A stretch of DNA of 64,000 nucleotides from Sipunculus nudus (taxonomy: Eukaryota; Annelida; Sipuncula; Golfingiida; Sipunculidae), in contig CM049316.1 in assembly GCA_026874595.1 (NCBI GenBank), forward strand, positions 67,172,676 through 67,236,675, given 5' to 3'. Of this stretch, positions 1 to 11,625 are shown piece after piece (position 1 is the stretch's first letter; each line of letters starts with the position of its first letter). The notes beneath the pieces were generated by a model that searched no databases, was not told where the DNA came from, and saw nothing but the letters and a program-made list of their open reading frames with translations. Both the position numbers and the translations under genes were made by a program.

Positions 1-640
1 TTCCGGCGTAGCATACATTATTAGGTGCATGGTGCGCCATATCAGTATTTTCGGTTGGCCGCATTATTTATGACTTACAAACGCACGCTTGCAGACAGAA
101 TCATTCATGGCAGGATGTATATATATGTGTTCTGCACAATGAAATGTACCAGTAACTTTGGACATCCTGTCTACCGTGTACACCAGAGTCAAGGCCTTAT
201 ATAACATCAAGGTTTCAAACACGCACGTGGAGTCTTCGTTTTTATAGGCCCATTGTTATCCAAACTGTTGTAACAACTTAGTTCTAAATCAAATGCGAGC
301 TCATGAGGAAACTACTTCCGACATTAATAGCGACTCGTGCTGGAATTATTCAACATTGTCACGCACACTGAATCAACGTTTTATTTTTTATTTTCGGGTA
401 ATCGAATAAAACCTTGACTGGACACATCGGCTTCCGTTACTACAGGGGCCTACTTCACAGAATCTGAACCAGGATTAATTAATCCAAGCTAATTAATAAT
501 TGAATCCTCTAATGATTTTTAGTTCTTCAAGGAAATACGTATATATACTGATACAAGAAACGAAGACAAAAATACTGGGAACATCTAACAATAAAAATTC
601 TCGTGATCATATAATGTTAATAACCTATTAAATCTGTCAA
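1..640. other. Unassigned AT-rich sequence, no gene seen
   Basis: No open frame with coding character, splice-framed exon or recognisable repeat was seen. The base composition is typical of the non-repetitive parts of this window. Confidence 0.5.
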
Positions 641-740
641 GCGTGCAGTGAGCTTTTTGATGATTCCACTATGTTATGTATGCATTAATTGCCAAAACAA
701 AAAAGTTTGCGCATGGGCGTCAATATATAAAGGTGGAAAT

Positions 741-1056
741 GGGGGGGGGGGGGGGGGTGCGTGGGGGTTAGGGGTGGGGGGTGGGGGGGGGGGCAGGGAT
801 TATTTATCCTCCACTTTTGAGCTGGAGGTAATGATCAATGTACAGAAGCGGATCCGGGGGTTGGGGGGGGGGGGGTTCAGGAGGTCCGGACCCCCCTTTT
901 TCAACCGAAGAAACTTTTTTAAGGATTTCAGTCAAAATTCTGCGGCCTGGATCGCCCCTTTTCCGGACCTGGGGACCTTTTTCTTAGGTTTTTCCTTAGT
1001 CCTCCTGGGTTGGACATCTGCCCCCTCTTTTCCTCAATGCTGGATCCGCCCCTGAT
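741..1056. repeat. Poly-G tracts and a MITE-like repeat
   Basis: Runs of G occur at 741-757, 783-793 and 863-875. From about 846 to 1055 there is a repeat whose ends resemble inverted repeats: GCGGATCC near 848 and GGATCCGCCCCTG at its right end. A related sequence in the opposite orientation is at about 53180-53400. Open frames here are created by homopolymers and are not credible genes. Confidence 0.5.
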
Positions 1057-1082
1057 GTATGTTTGAAATGGTCGCCACCGGT

Positions 1083-1086
<4 letters not shown>

Positions 1087-1143
<57 letters not shown>
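1087..1143. repeat. (TA)n microsatellite
   Basis: About 28 uninterrupted TA dinucleotides. A C-run follows at 1258-1272. Confidence 0.95.
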
Positions 1144-1146
<3 letters not shown>

Positions 1147-2081
1147 CTGATTTCACAGGAAGAATGAAACGAAATCTCCAAAACGGTCCTCTGAACTGGT
1201 TTAAAACCCCAAAGGAAAAGGTTGAGGCGACTCAAAGAAAGGGGGGCGGGGTAAAGACCCCCCCCCCCCCCCTCCACGATCCGTGACTGCAGTGTCCGTT
1301 TGTAGATTTGTTCTTGGTTTCAGACTGCGCTCTTTTGTCAGAACTCGATTGCAGACTATGAGACAACGAACGCGACATCTGCTGGTCGCAAACGTAACCT
1401 CGAAGCGCAATACATCTATATTTAGCAACCTGTTTTTATATCCCGGCAGCTGTAAACCGAATGATATTTTTTACAGATTTTCTATATATATCCTAAATGC
1501 CCGACATTCATCGAGATGAAATTTCGATCATAATTGTGCCACGAATGGACCTTACTTTTGCGCAATTACAGCAGCCATATTATGGTCACGACCATGCATG
1601 TCCCGCACGATTCCTGTACCGATGGCTGACTTATTACAAATCTAAAGTGCCTATGTGTGATTAAATGACCTTAGTTGTTCTCAGGTATTGAGTAAAATTT
1701 CAATAAAAATATTCACATTGGTTGCATTACTAAATATGCACATTTACAACATATATTTTGATGTGTATTTTGCATGAAGTGCTGACATCTCGTGGGACTT
1801 TCTCGTACAATTTTAATGTTATAAGAATTGATCAAATTTGGGATAAAGACATGCATGTTTACATTGTGTATTTAATCAATGGATGCATTTACTGAAACAT
1901 AAGTATATGATCTCTATTTCATTTGTCTTATTGCATTAGGGAACACACACACACCATGTACAGTGAGCTTATGCATGTACTTCACCCTTTTTATGTTCAC
2001 CCATTTTATGAATCGAATCCTCTGCCTCGGCTATGAGGCATACACTCAACATGGCTCAGCCTGGCTGACTCCTATACATCT
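1144..2081. other. Unassigned sequence
   Basis: Apart from the C-run at 1258-1272 and a short AC run near 1945, I see no gene, exon or repeat family in this stretch. Confidence 0.4.
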
Positions 2082-3143
2082 ATGTCAAGGTAAGAATGAG
2101 AATCTAGGAAGATCCGGAATCCTCCCGGGAAAAATCAGAATTCTGTTTTTTACCGGGAATAATGGGAATTCCCATTCTTCCCGGGAAAAATGAAAATCAT
2201 TTCATAGTCCCGGGAAAAATGAGAATCATTCCATACTAGGATTTGATTCTCATTTTTCCCAGCCAGCTCCAATTTGTTAAATGATATCCTTTTAATAGTT
2301 AAGGTGGGTTAAGTTTGCATATTTTATTACGGTATTATAACCAAATTTTAATGTTATTAACTGACTATTGCTTAAAGAACAGTAACATTTTTGTCATGAA
2401 AAAGAGTAGAAAACACATTTCTGTTAAAATCAGTTTTATTCACACATGATAGTACTAACCCTCACATGCATGTAAGTTGAAAACAGGCACACCTGATATT
2501 TACATATATATATTAGTTCTTAGCACACATGATTTAATCATAAAGATTTCTAGATGTGAATATTTTTAATCCACAATTCAGTGAGTATTTACATCTATGT
2601 TAGATTGACTAACACATCTGACAAGTTGTCAGTGAGCTTCTGACATCTATACATGCTTGTTAAGTTCAACCATGAAAAACATTTACCTGTTGTTTTATAT
2701 GCTAAACAATATAGAGTGTAACTGGGGTAAAATACTTATTGTACATTTTAATCTCTAACATTGATAAAAAGGTTGCATGAAAAAGTTTAACATGGCATAG
2801 TTATGAATGAATTAATGAACCTGATATATTTTCATATTAGTTCCAGGCATGTTCAAAAGGAGGAATAAAGAATTCAGATGCGACTAAGAGAATTCTCATT
2901 TTTCCCAGGTTTGAATTTCAAAACTGAATTCCAATCTCTCCCGAGAAAAATGAGAATTCTCAATTTTGCCGGGAGAGACTGGAATTCTCATTTGTCCTAG
3001 GAAGAATGAGAATTCTCATTCTTCCCAGGAAGAATGGGAATCCCTTCATACCATCTCTGGATTCTCATTTTTCCCGGGAAAAATCAGAATTTTAATTTTT
3101 CCCAGGTGGATTCCGGACCTTCCCAGATTCTCATTCTTCCCTC

Positions 3144-3148
<5 letters not shown>
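2082..3148. mobile_element. Foldback-type element A with long imperfect inverted repeats
   Basis: The left end begins ATGTCAAGG and the right end is CCTCGACAT, so both ends share ATGTCRAGG. Inward, both arms continue with similar words: AAGAATGAGAATCT, then GATCCGGAATCC on the left and GGTCCGGAATCC on the right when reversed. The arms (about 2082-2260 and 2890-3148) are built from short palindromic words such as TTTTTCCCGGGAAAAA and GAGAATTCTC. The interior is AT-rich and has no transposase frame. It is bordered on the right by a TA microsatellite. No diagnostic target duplication could be read. Confidence 0.7.
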
Positions 3149-3190
<42 letters not shown>

Positions 3191-3329
3191 GGCTCGATGA
3201 ACAGAATAAAAAAGGATTTATAAGTGACTAGTGAATTCTTCACATTTCAAAATAATCAAGATTGACAAGTCCCCATGCGTAGGTTCATATAGATGTAATT
3301 TTCTGAACCCCCCCCCCCCCCCCCCCCCC
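3147..3329. repeat. (TA)n microsatellite and poly-C tract
   Basis: TA dinucleotides run from 3147 to about 3188 directly next to foldback element A. An uninterrupted C-run of about 22 occupies 3308-3329. Confidence 0.9.
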
Positions 3330-3426
3330 AACCTCATTTTACAAAGTCAAAAGCATGCAAATTTCTCCAAAAAATAAACATCTGATTTAAATTAAAAGAG
3401 ATACGGACATTTCAATATATGATAGG

Positions 3427-3682
3427 TCTAAAATTGTATGAGTCTTATAATTATATATGGTTCACATTTTCTTTACATAGATTTAATTTGAGGATGTCGC
3501 CCTAAAACGTGTTATCGATTGCAGTTAGCACCACCAGTCATAAGTATGAGATTGAGGTATCCAAGATCTCTGGACATACATAATTTTAAGATTAAGTCTA
3601 AGATTGTATGAGTCTTATAATTATGTATGGTTCACATTTACTTTATATAGGTTTGAGGATGTCGCCATAAAACGTGTTACTC
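3427..3682. repeat. Direct duplication of about 85 bp
   Basis: The segment at about 3427-3512 is repeated with few changes at 3598-3680. Both copies contain ATTGTATGAGTCTTATAATT and end around AAACGTGTTA. No coding content was seen. Confidence 0.75.
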
Positions 3683-3933
3683 AATATAATAATTAATTAC
3701 CAGGTGTATTAAAGAATAACATTTATAAAACTGGATTGATGATTCATTTTGCAAATTAAACTGAAGAATTACATACTTACATTATATTTATTGTAAGTAA
3801 TTACATCAATACATCTTTAGGCTTGACAAAAATTGGTAAATACCTGTTTTCATTAAAATTTCTTCTTAACTATAGATCTGGGTACCTTATGCTCAGCTTT
3901 TTTCAATTTGTCATGATATTATACTATAGATAT

Positions 3934-4475
3934 TATAGTCCATTTCACTACCTGCTGTCCACCTGTTTTTTGTAGATAATTTACTTAAAAGTTTGTATTT
4001 TTCAATATTTTCCAAGTAAACAACATATGGAAGTGACAACCTAATATGGCAGTTCAGAATTTTACAATAAATCCCCCGTTCATGTTTCACAACATTTGAG
4101 TCTCTTTACTATGATCTGGCAGATAATGTGTGTCCCTCCATAAGTAGCCCTCTTTGTTTTAGCTGGTTATATTTTTTAGAGTGTTTACATGAGATCATCC
4201 AATCAGCAGCTGTCAGTTGAGGCTGTTTTTGCATGTGACCAATGACCTTGACCGCCATAAGTGGGTCTGATATGTTGTAAAATGTAGACTGATTTCTCAT
4301 ATTTTCAGAAAATTCTGTTACTCAAATATGGCATAAGGTAGGAATTTAGTTACCTAGTTGAAAATTAGGTTCTGTAATCCTCTCCTCTACACTATAATTG
4401 TTTCCCTTGAAATGTACCTAATAAAAATTTTCATAGCAAAAAACAGGTGGACATGAGGGGATGAAACGGACTATA
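3934..4475 (+). mobile_element. 542-bp TIR element, copy 1
   Basis: The ends are TATAGTCC and GGACTATA. Inside lie the longer imperfect inverted repeats TGTCCACCTGTTTTTT (left) and AAAAAACAGGTGGACA (right). Two further copies are at 44392-44934 (reversed) and 51866-52407 (same orientation), with lengths 542-543 bp. Size and structure fit a non-autonomous DNA transposon (MITE). The termini are compatible with TA target sites, but that is not proven. A 63-64 codon open frame is retained antisense in copies 1 and 3; it may be chance. Confidence 0.8.
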
Positions 4476-5159
4476 ATCACGTTGCACAGTCCCAAATGCG
4501 CAAGGGCTCGAAACTGTATACATCTTGTCTTTGTGAATGTGATAGTATATGAATTAATTCTCATTGCATGCTTTACGATATTGTGGATTCCAGCCATTAA
4601 ACACGGAATTTTAAATTTCAAGCAGTTTAAACTGTCAAAACATGAGACTGGAGTAGGCCTAAAATACCGTACTCCTCCCATTTGCCAAGCATTTTTTGGG
4701 GGTCAAAATCTATGTTAAACAACGAATGCCTGCTGTAAAGATGTCCATTCTTTTACTGTAGGCATATAACGCATGTACATATATAGGTATATATACAATA
4801 TATGAATACATGTATAAGCTAACACTCGGAAAAACGGCATTAACTGAAGTGTTAAATATACCGTTAATTAATAACCAAAAATTTAGTAGAAAGTCGGGGG
4901 GGGGGGGGGGGAGGATGCGCCGGGACCCAGGATCCAATCACAAAATGCTTCCTTCAGGCTTACAAAATAAAAAAGAATATGGAAAGTCAACAAGCGACAA
5001 CAGGTATGCGAATAATTACAGAGGCATTGATAAAGTGAGCCATGGAATCTTAGAGCCCAAGCATCCCTAAACACATGGATAGACGAAACTAACGTTATAT
5101 AGATTAATTTAAGTGTCGATGCGTCAAACCACTCTTGAAATAAAAGTGTATATGTATTT
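4476..5159. other. Unassigned sequence with a poly-G tract
   Basis: A G-run lies at 4896-4911. No exon with supported splice sites and no known repeat was recognised here. Confidence 0.4.
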
Positions 5160-5706
5160 TGCTAATACATGATTTTAGGTGGCGCCACAAAGCTTGAATA
5201 CAAGATTGAGGCATCCAAGATCTAAAGAGTAAAGACATGCAAAATTTCATGCCGACACGTTAAAACACTCCTGAAAAACAGTATTTCAGACCAATAAATT
5301 GAATCATTCATCAGGTATGACTGATTTTTACCCTAATCAAATGCACGGACGACACGCGAAAATGACTGAAGTTTATTGGCTTCACCGGTCTTGAGTACGC
5401 GACGGAGGTATCCAAGATCTATATGCATAAGAACAATTTCAGCCCTATACATTGAACCACTCTGGAGATATAGACTATATATATATTATCACTTAGACGC
5501 ACAAATGGCAAAAACACGGATGGACGCGACGCAAAAACGATTGCAGATGGCACCACCAGTACATGTGGTGCCACTTTCTCTGGTAGGCACGAGTTCGCAA
5601 GTGACCCAATAATCATACCACGGGTCTCAGAGGAGTTCTTTGTAGACGAACACGGCGGCGGCGGAACCCATGTGAAAACATAGTATCCGAAAAACTTTTG
5701 TTTTGG
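5160..5706 (+). repeat. Fragment of the GTATCCGCCAAAA/TTTTGGCGGATAC repeat family
   Basis: This stretch contains GGTGGCGCCAC, the phrase ATCCAAGATCTA, a 'cagaggagttctttg' block, and the right-end word TTTTGGCGGATA near 5700. These match, in order, parts of the copies at 20700-21140 and 36720-37820. The left end is not clear, so it looks truncated or diverged. Confidence 0.55.
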
Positions 5707-5948
5707 CGGATATACACTTATAAATATGTAAAAATTCACACATGTAGAAACGTATGGTTGAGTTAGATACGATTATATAATGCTTACACATGCAGCTATT
5801 ACCTGTCAAAATTGTAGGCCTAGCTAAATGAATATAAATATGCAGCTTAACATTGTGCAAATAGTCCTTTAAGAACATATATTTTGTTCTTTTGAATATT
5901 TTTTTTACATTTAAGTACGTTAGTCATAAGTTGTGTGTAGGCATATAT

Positions 5949-7305
5949 ATGTCGAGGCCTATATATAGATTGAAAATTTGATCATGACCCCCCCAGATCA
6001 AATTTTATTCTGGGCCAGACCAGTTTCAAACCGAGCCAGTCCAGATTAAAATTTCAATCTAGGCCGGTCCAGATTACAGTCCTGTTGTATGGACTGATTT
6101 TAAACTGGGCCAGCCAGATCAGAATCCTAATATACTCCTAGCTAGCATGAAAGCGATTTGTTTTATTTACAACTGAGTCACAGAGGAATTCATATTAACT
6201 GGTATTGTAATATAATTATTTACACTAAGTATATGGCAAACAGGATATGCCCTTTAAACCTTTTCCAAAAACAGATACGTTTTATAAATTACTAATAAAA
6301 TAGTAAAAATGTTCCATTTAACTTTTTCCATTTTTCTTGCGAAATTTTAGTTTTTACATATAACTGTTCTTGAATTACAAATTAATAAAGAATAAGAACA
6401 AACTATTACCTGTTGTATGCAGTTAAAGTTAATAAAAAAAAAAATGAAATAATATGTTAATAGGTAACTTGCATGCTCCTACCTAATTAGATATAAATGT
6501 CCTGTTCAAATAAATACACGTTATAGAACTAATTACAATAATGTGGGCATTTCATATTTTTTTGCAGCTTTCAGGGAAATAACATATGGACTGTGCTGTT
6601 ATTGACATGCATGTTAAAGAACTCTGACAATTGTGACATATACAGTTTTTCCTATTGCCTATAGCTAGCTATTTTGCAAGAACTATGAGTATGATCCAAT
6701 TGGATTTACAGAACAGATATCTCCGTTAAGTTGAAATATTTGATTAGGTTAAGTAGATGTCTCAGAACTTCTTGATACTTATCCTAAAACTGTACAGGAT
6801 TATTATGATAGCTGGTTAAGGTGTACAGTGGATGTGAATATGCATGCTTGAAGAAATAAACCAAAGAAGCACGTTACAATTACATTTGTAAACTAGATTT
6901 GTTTGCTTAATAAATTATTTTAAATATTCTTGTTCATTTTTTTTTCTTGTTCACAGTGGTGTATCTGGGATAATTCTTGACTGCATTATCTGATTTACGA
7001 TGGTAAAAAATCAAGCAAGCATATATATATATAGCTAGGAGTAGATAAAGAATCTGCATGATCTGGGCTGGCCCAGTTTAAAATCAGTCCACCATGCATG
7101 CACATGCGAGTTTGTAATCTTGATCGGTCCAGATCAAAATTTTAATCTGGACTGGCTTAGTTTAAAATCAGCCCAGACCAGTTTCCAATCATGAAGTCTT
7201 TACCACAGGATGGTAATCTAGCTAACCGGCCCAGATAAAAATTTCCTAGTAATCTGGACTGAGCCAGTTTTAAATTGGACCAGATTCTAATTTCGGCCTT
7301 GACAT
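5949..7305. mobile_element. Foldback-type element B with the same terminal word as A
   Basis: The ends are ATGTCGAGG (5949-5957) and CCTTGACAT (7297-7305), giving the same inverted ATGTCRAGG as element A. The arms (about 5949-6150 and 7030-7305) are made of repeated palindromic words such as CCAGATTAAAATTT, TTAAACTGGGCCAG and GGACTGATTTTAAAC, present in inverse on the other side. The inner ends ACTCCTAGCTA (left) and TAGCTAGGAGTA (right) also mirror each other. The 0.9-kb interior is AT-rich and non-coding. Confidence 0.7.
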
Positions 7306-8129
7306 TTTATTCACACACACACACACACACATGCCTATTTATAAATATTCATATATATATATATATATAATTAGGCCTATATAATATATGCCCTACACTA
7401 TAGTTCGATGTAGTTGTATAAAATGGAATTAAATACGTTCTGTTTTACATTAAGTTGTAACAGTATTCTTCAATAGTTTAAATTATAACATGGAGTTGTA
7501 AAATGGAAGGAGTGACAAATAAGCCTCTGTATCTATAATTATAGATATCTGGGCCTTTTAGTCTTTAATATTGCTAAAAATTGCTTTATTTATAATTAGA
7601 CCTGAATATATATTCATTATAAGTTAAATAATAGTGATACCAATAAAGCTCATAAATTGGTATGTATTAACCGAATCATTTTGCGGGAAGTGTTATTCAA
7701 TAAGTGTGTGGCATGCAGCTCGATCTGACCCCCGAGTGACCCGACTCATTTGCACCATTATTTATTTTAGTTATATATATAATACTGTGCAATAATAGGT
7801 TGTGTAATGTTGAACAGTGCTCCACATGTGAATAATTTTGGTCCGAAGGTAGTGACTTATAGTCAGAATAGACTGGTACTTTACCCCCAAAGTATAAAAA
7901 ATATGATCCGCAATGTAATGTTTAACACATGAGCCAATCCCAGATAGATTATAAGAGAGTATCAATAAAAATATAACAGCAACTGATAAGTATTTAATAA
8001 AATGTGTTTAATTGATATATAGATGGTGATCTACATGAATTGTAAGAAATATACCAATCTAAATTGAACGTGCCGATCAATGGTTAACGGAGACTATTTT
8101 GGTGCACGAGGGTAGGAACGTGTGACTTC
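7306..8129. other. Unassigned AT-rich sequence with (AC)n
   Basis: An AC microsatellite at 7312-7331 abuts foldback element B. The rest is AT-rich and holds no convincing exon. Confidence 0.45.
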
Positions 8130-8525
8130 AAGGAAGGCACTTAATAACAAGCACCTCACCTAATATGGAGTTGCTCATTAATATGCATGAGTACATATGT
8201 GCACTACGTCACAGCTGACGTCATCGGGAATGGGTCAGACTATTTGGCGCCGTAACAGCGACAATGTGGCCGCACTCAAGCGTAAAATTCGGTTGTATTT
8301 ATTGATATAGGTCTTTTTTTTTCTTTTTGAACCTTTGAGACAGCAGGGATGTCCTGGGCAGCAAAATTTGCTTGGAGAAAGGACGACCTCAATGGTTATG
8401 TTACAAACATTGACCATGCACATGATCTTGTCAAAGCTTTTGAGCTTGACACATGTACTAAGTACAATGTAACATACCAGAGTAAATCTTTTGGACGTAC
8501 AGGTTTGTAAAGAATTAAATAAGTG
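8130..8525 (+). repeat. CRE-bearing interspersed repeat, copy 1
   Basis: Homologous blocks occur at 24600-24955 (+), 30400-30615 plus 31065-31190 (-), 28465-28560 (-, fragment) and 51540-51660 (-, fragment). Shared words include CATGATCTTGTCAAAGC, GAGAAAGGAC and GGGATGYCCTG. Three copies carry the full palindrome TGACGTCA, here at 8216-8223. The class of element is not known. The open frame on the other strand is not conserved as a protein. Confidence 0.65.
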
Positions 8526-8845
8526 CATCAATATAAATTACTGTTACAAGTAATCCATACTCATATGAAAGCCGTGATCTTTCATGATCTTGCAAACAAA
8601 GTCTAGGAATATTTGTCTAGGTTGGCAGTTTGGTTATCATTAAATTGTCAATAATTATGCCGGTGGGTTGCATCTCTTTAGTTCAGTAATCATCAGTTGA
8701 AAACATTTTTCGGGGGGGGGGGGGGGTGATAAAGAATTTTACAATGTTCGTGGACAATAAGGCCTTTCAATAGAGTTACATATACACGCAAATCAGACTT
8801 CAATCGAGTTACGTACATTCCACACACCCACAAAATAATAACAAG
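8526..8845. other. Unassigned sequence with poly-G
   Basis: A G-run occupies 8713-8726. Nothing else is recognisable. Confidence 0.4.
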
Positions 8846-9889
8846 GGACCTATGGGTCACGACGCTCAGCTGTTATATATGATAAAAAAATGTTATTTAG
8901 AAATGAGGCACATGCTGGTTTTGTGTGGTAATAAATATAAGCTGTATTATGAGTTGTTGTTGTTTAGCTTATGTATGATTTTGATAGTACCTTTGGAGAC
9001 AGGGAAGAGGATTGATTTCATTTATTTTATTAACAAATGGAGTACTATTGTCACACAGATTTTGACTTGGCCATATAACTTATAAGCAGAACATATAATA
9101 TAAGAGTTTAACTATTTATTAAAAAAAATACAAATATTGTCCCAAATATAATTTTTATTAAAAATAATAAGAGAATCATATGATTTTTTAAAATGAAATA
9201 TAACTGATATGATTATTAAAATGATATTAAAGAATATATTCATGAATGCATTCATGAATACATTTTGAAAGTATTTGCACGAGTATTCATATACTTTCAT
9301 TTTTACCTGAATTCCCATTCTTTATGCAAGAAATTTTATAATGGAGTACAAAATCATATTCGTGTTTAAATACAATTACAAAGTATTTGCACCATGTCTG
9401 GAATTTATTCAGTTTTCACCAAACAATGATGTTGAGAATCCAGAATATACAAAATTCACACATTTAAATAATGATCATAAGTACCTGGTTTTATGGCTTT
9501 TATTTATATTAAAAAATAACTGTAAAAAATTCATTTTGGACTTATTTCACATCAATGTACACACTAGACACAGCAGGAATCTAGATTAATATTATCAACT
9601 GCATCTTTGTCTAATTTCCTTCATATGATCCCTAATGATTAGTAATGAATAATATGATTTACTTCTTTATCATTAAAATTGAACTGAAAAATGCCATAGG
9701 TGACTGCATGGTGTTATTTGGAATATGTGACATTCTACCCATCGATACAAGATTCTTATATCATCAGTAACTGCAAGTTAATTTCCTGTTATTATAAACT
9801 AACAAATTCCTTTTCTATTTTTCTTTAATTTGTTATTAAAAACCAATAAAAATTTATTAATTTATTGTTTTTTGTTATGTTCTTGGTTA

Positions 9890-10020
9890 AAACTACTAGA
9901 TGAGTTGGGTTGGACACCTGGATCAATTGTGGCTTACCATAAGCTGCCTGGATTCCATGTATGCCTCGCCTCAAGCGTGCATAATTTGATGAAAGGTCAA
10001 CAAGGTCAACATACAGGTGA
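9890..10020. other. GC-richer island with short open frames on both strands
   Basis: In an AT-rich surrounding, this 130-bp stretch has balanced composition and is open on both strands. On the + strand it reads about 39 codons up to a possible donor after ACATACAG at 10016. On the - strand it reads a similar length up to a possible donor CAG/GTGTCC. It could be one exon of an unrecognised gene or a gene fragment. No family was recognised and no acceptor is convincing. Confidence 0.15.
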
Positions 10021-10084
10021 CTCAAGAGGGGCTGGAGAGAGCCAAAGTCTGACAGGGTCTCATAAAAAACATTAATAAAAGCTA

Positions 10085-11470
10085 CAATTTTTGGCCAATT
10101 TCTTTCAGCTTTCTAAACTAAAAAGCTGAAATGCTTATGTGTACATGATATGAAAATTATATCAACAGTGCTCACGGGAAACAAACGTGCCATGGTCACA
10201 GTTGGGCAAAATTTAAGGTACTAATTTTATATTTATACTTAATAAAATTTGAAAAATTCAGAACTAATTTTGGGTATTCAATTGAATCTTGATTAAATAA
10301 TGTTACATCCCTGACAAAAAAATCTCTAGCTTCAGCAATGCTCTTGTTTAGGGAGTAAATATATTTCTTGATTTTTTACAAAGTGCATTATGTTTGGGCC
10401 CATAACTTAAAACAATTACACAATACTGACATCATTCTGGCATGTGCATAGAGAATGAAAAATATGTATATTATTTATGATTAAAGTCAGATCAGTGGTT
10501 TTGATATTAGGCAGTCTTGAAGTGTAACAATGGGTTTTTAATGGAAAAATGAAGTTTTTCATTAATATCTCGAATGTCCTGGTGACCAAATTCTTGGCAT
10601 GGTAGGGCATTTTGGAGACATCTAACTGTATGCTGAATTTAAGGAACTTAGAGCTGAAGCTGGGGAGCTGAGCTCTTGCAAACTGCATAACACTAGCTTG
10701 ATGTAAACAATATGTTACATGGTGCTTGAAATCTTGATTAAAATCTACAGTTTTTGATCAACTGGTTTCAAATTTTTGGTGTTAACAGTTGAAATGCTAA
10801 CAAAAACATGCTGTGAAAATTAAATCCACAGTACTTACAGGAAAAAAACGTGCCATGGTCAAAATTGGGCAAAATTTAAGGTACCAATTTTTTATTTTTA
10901 TTAATATTTTAAAAAATTTAAAAGATTTTCATCTAATTTTGGGTATACAATTTAATTTTGATTAATTAAAGTTATATTACTGGAAAAAAGGTCCATAGCA
11001 TTAACATTTTTTGTGTTAAGTGATCAAATATCTTTTCTGATTTTTTACAAAATGCATTATGTTTGGGCCCATAACTTTTTTAAATTAAATAATACAGACA
11101 TAATTTCTGGCATGTACATAGGAACTATATAGAGGAATATTTATGGTAAATATGAGGTAAAACAGATGAGTGGTTTTGATATTAGGCAGTCCTGAAGTGT
11201 GAAAATAGGTTTTTAATAAAAAATTGAGGTTTTTCCTTAATTTCTCAAAGGAACGAAGTTGCAAACACCCAGTTTTCGGCTTGGTAGGAGATCTTGGGGA
11301 CATCTATCATTATGCCGAATTTTGGATTCCTAGGTCTAACGGTTTCAAAACGTGCCACATCTACGGACGGACGGACGGACGGACGGACGGACGGACGGAC
11401 GGACAGACGGACGGACGACGGACAATGGACCACGACTATAGCTCAGATGACTTATAGTCAGCTGAGCTAA
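10085..11470 (+). repeat. Two tandem copies of a modular repeat with a (GGAC)n tail
   Basis: Copies at about 10085-10700 and 10735-11470 share blocks such as GTGCCATGGTCA, GGGCAAAATTTAAGGTAC, TTTTGGGTAT and TTTGATATTAGGCAGTC. A third copy is at 22850-23510. The second copy ends in (GGAC)n at 11364-11418 followed by the 3' module CTATAGCTCAGATGACTT...TCAGCTGAGCTAAAAA seen across the window. The antisense frames shared between copies reflect shared ancestry of a repeat and are not evidence of a gene. Confidence 0.7.
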
Positions 11471-11625
11471 AAATCATGGTTTCAGGAAATATTTTATTTA
11501 ATATAAAATGTTTCATCAAGGGCATGTCCTTTCCGTGTTATTTTAATTTTCAATCCATATATATCCATATAGGTTGTGTTTTATTACCAACAATAATTTG
11601 TGATCAAGAAAAATGTAATTCGTGT

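Noticed and set aside
1059-1286. IY-repeat peptides over TA runs (also 2966-3243 and 41341-41547)
   Set aside because: They are translations of TA microsatellites and of homopolymers.
11085-11303. 72-codon antisense frames conserved between 11085-11303 and 23140-23358
   Set aside because: They lie in two copies of an interspersed repeat. Similarity reflects shared repeat ancestry, and neither has family features.
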